DNA of 64,000 nucleotides from the NCBI GenBank assembly GCA_947646735.1, contig CANTFK010000006.1, positions 59,808-123,807 of the forward strand. Reading direction: 5' to 3'. Positions within the stretch are counted from its first letter, which is position 1. Each line of letters starts with the position of its first letter. Both the position numbers and the translations under genes were made by a program. Below are positions 63,435 to 64,000 of this stretch, piece after piece. The notes beneath the pieces are model-generated. The model had not been told where the DNA came from. It worked only from the letters and a program-made list of their open reading frames with translations, and ran no database searches. The DNA comes from Peronospora farinosa (Eukaryota; Oomycota; Peronosporomycetes; Peronosporales; Peronosporaceae).

Positions 63435-64000
63435 GCAGCAACTGTGCAAAGGGAGGTGTGGAAAGTGTAAATTAATTCAATGGAAAGTTATTGTTTGTTG
63501 TATTGGAAGTGTTGTTAATAGGGGTCTTAGCAGAGCTACATATTTTACCTGCAAGGTTGAGTCACAGACACCGAACAGTGTGCGTGTGGCTACTTGTAGT
63601 TGTTTGGAATATACTCGTCGATCAGGAAACACGGATATTGTCTACCGAGATGCTTGTCGTCGAGTACCGATTACCATAACTTATACAGCCGATTACATTG
63701 TAATTGTCTCTTCGAAGGTCAATGTATCAGCCGCACTGAATGGTTCACGCTCACACCGTGGTCAAATTGTAATACTGTAGGTACTGTATTGCCGTGTTAA
63801 CGAGGTGGTCGTTATTTTGGGTTCATTGAGACGATCTCACCTGGCCCTGATCAGCCGCGGTATACCGGTATGATCTTCAATTGCCTGTGATTACGGGGAC
63901 GACATATTACGCACAGAATATGATTATGGGACGATGTTTACGCAACCACCAGCGGTTACGTCCGATTAATTTCCACATAAAAGACAAAGTTCAGTTTTCA
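63435..64000. other. 3' flank of VPS33
   Basis: No gene recognised. The plus-strand ORF 63382-63780 overlaps the VPS33 end in another frame and has no motif. Confidence 0.4.

Overview
The window looks like nuclear DNA of an oomycete, probably Peronosporales (Phytophthora or a downy mildew). The evidence is two Crinkler (CRN) effector genes, short GT-AG introns of 59-93 nt, oomycete Inr+FPR-type core promoters before the CRN and hexose-transporter starts, and heavy loading with Ty3/Gypsy LTR elements. No prokaryotic feature is present.

Layout. 1-1334 is gene-poor flank. 1335-5218 is arm A of a large inverted duplication, with METTL18-like and CRN genes on the minus strand. 5219-8590 is a secondary inversion holding the 5' half of a chromovirus (element 1), a solo LTR and a fragment of a DCAF1 5' exon. 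8590-13411 is the 3' half of element 1. About 15006-20966 is a second decayed chromovirus (element 2, minus strand). 21088-42947 is a 21.9-kb Ty3/Gypsy element (element 3, plus) with dual RNase H, a chromodomain and an antisense ORF. It is split at 29443/39024 by a nested relative (element 4, 29444-39023).

The host region from 43.1 kb holds a truncated copy of gene X, a tRNA-derived SINE with 15-bp target duplications, DCAF1 (minus), arm B of the duplication (CRN and METTL18, plus; about 50007-53905), the complete three-exon gene X (minus), an MFS hexose transporter (plus) and a VPS33-type SM protein (plus).

The single-copy genes are housekeeping: a CUL4-DDB1 substrate receptor, a ribosomal-protein histidine methyltransferase, sugar uptake and HOPS/CORVET vesicle tethering. 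The CRN is a host-directed effector that sits head-to-head with DCAF1. The duplicated CRN-METTL18 arms are about 99% identical, although the duplication must predate an old, strongly decayed retroelement insertion. That suggests gene conversion between the arms, or an assembly artefact.

The most novel material is in the retroelements. Elements 3 and 4 share a 45-nt hairpin that starts on the gag stop codon, with pol open in the -1 frame. Both carry a long coiled-coil ORF antisense to pol next to the 3' LTR, have gag starting immediately after the 5' LTR, and show element-specific palindromic words spread through LTR and internal sequence.
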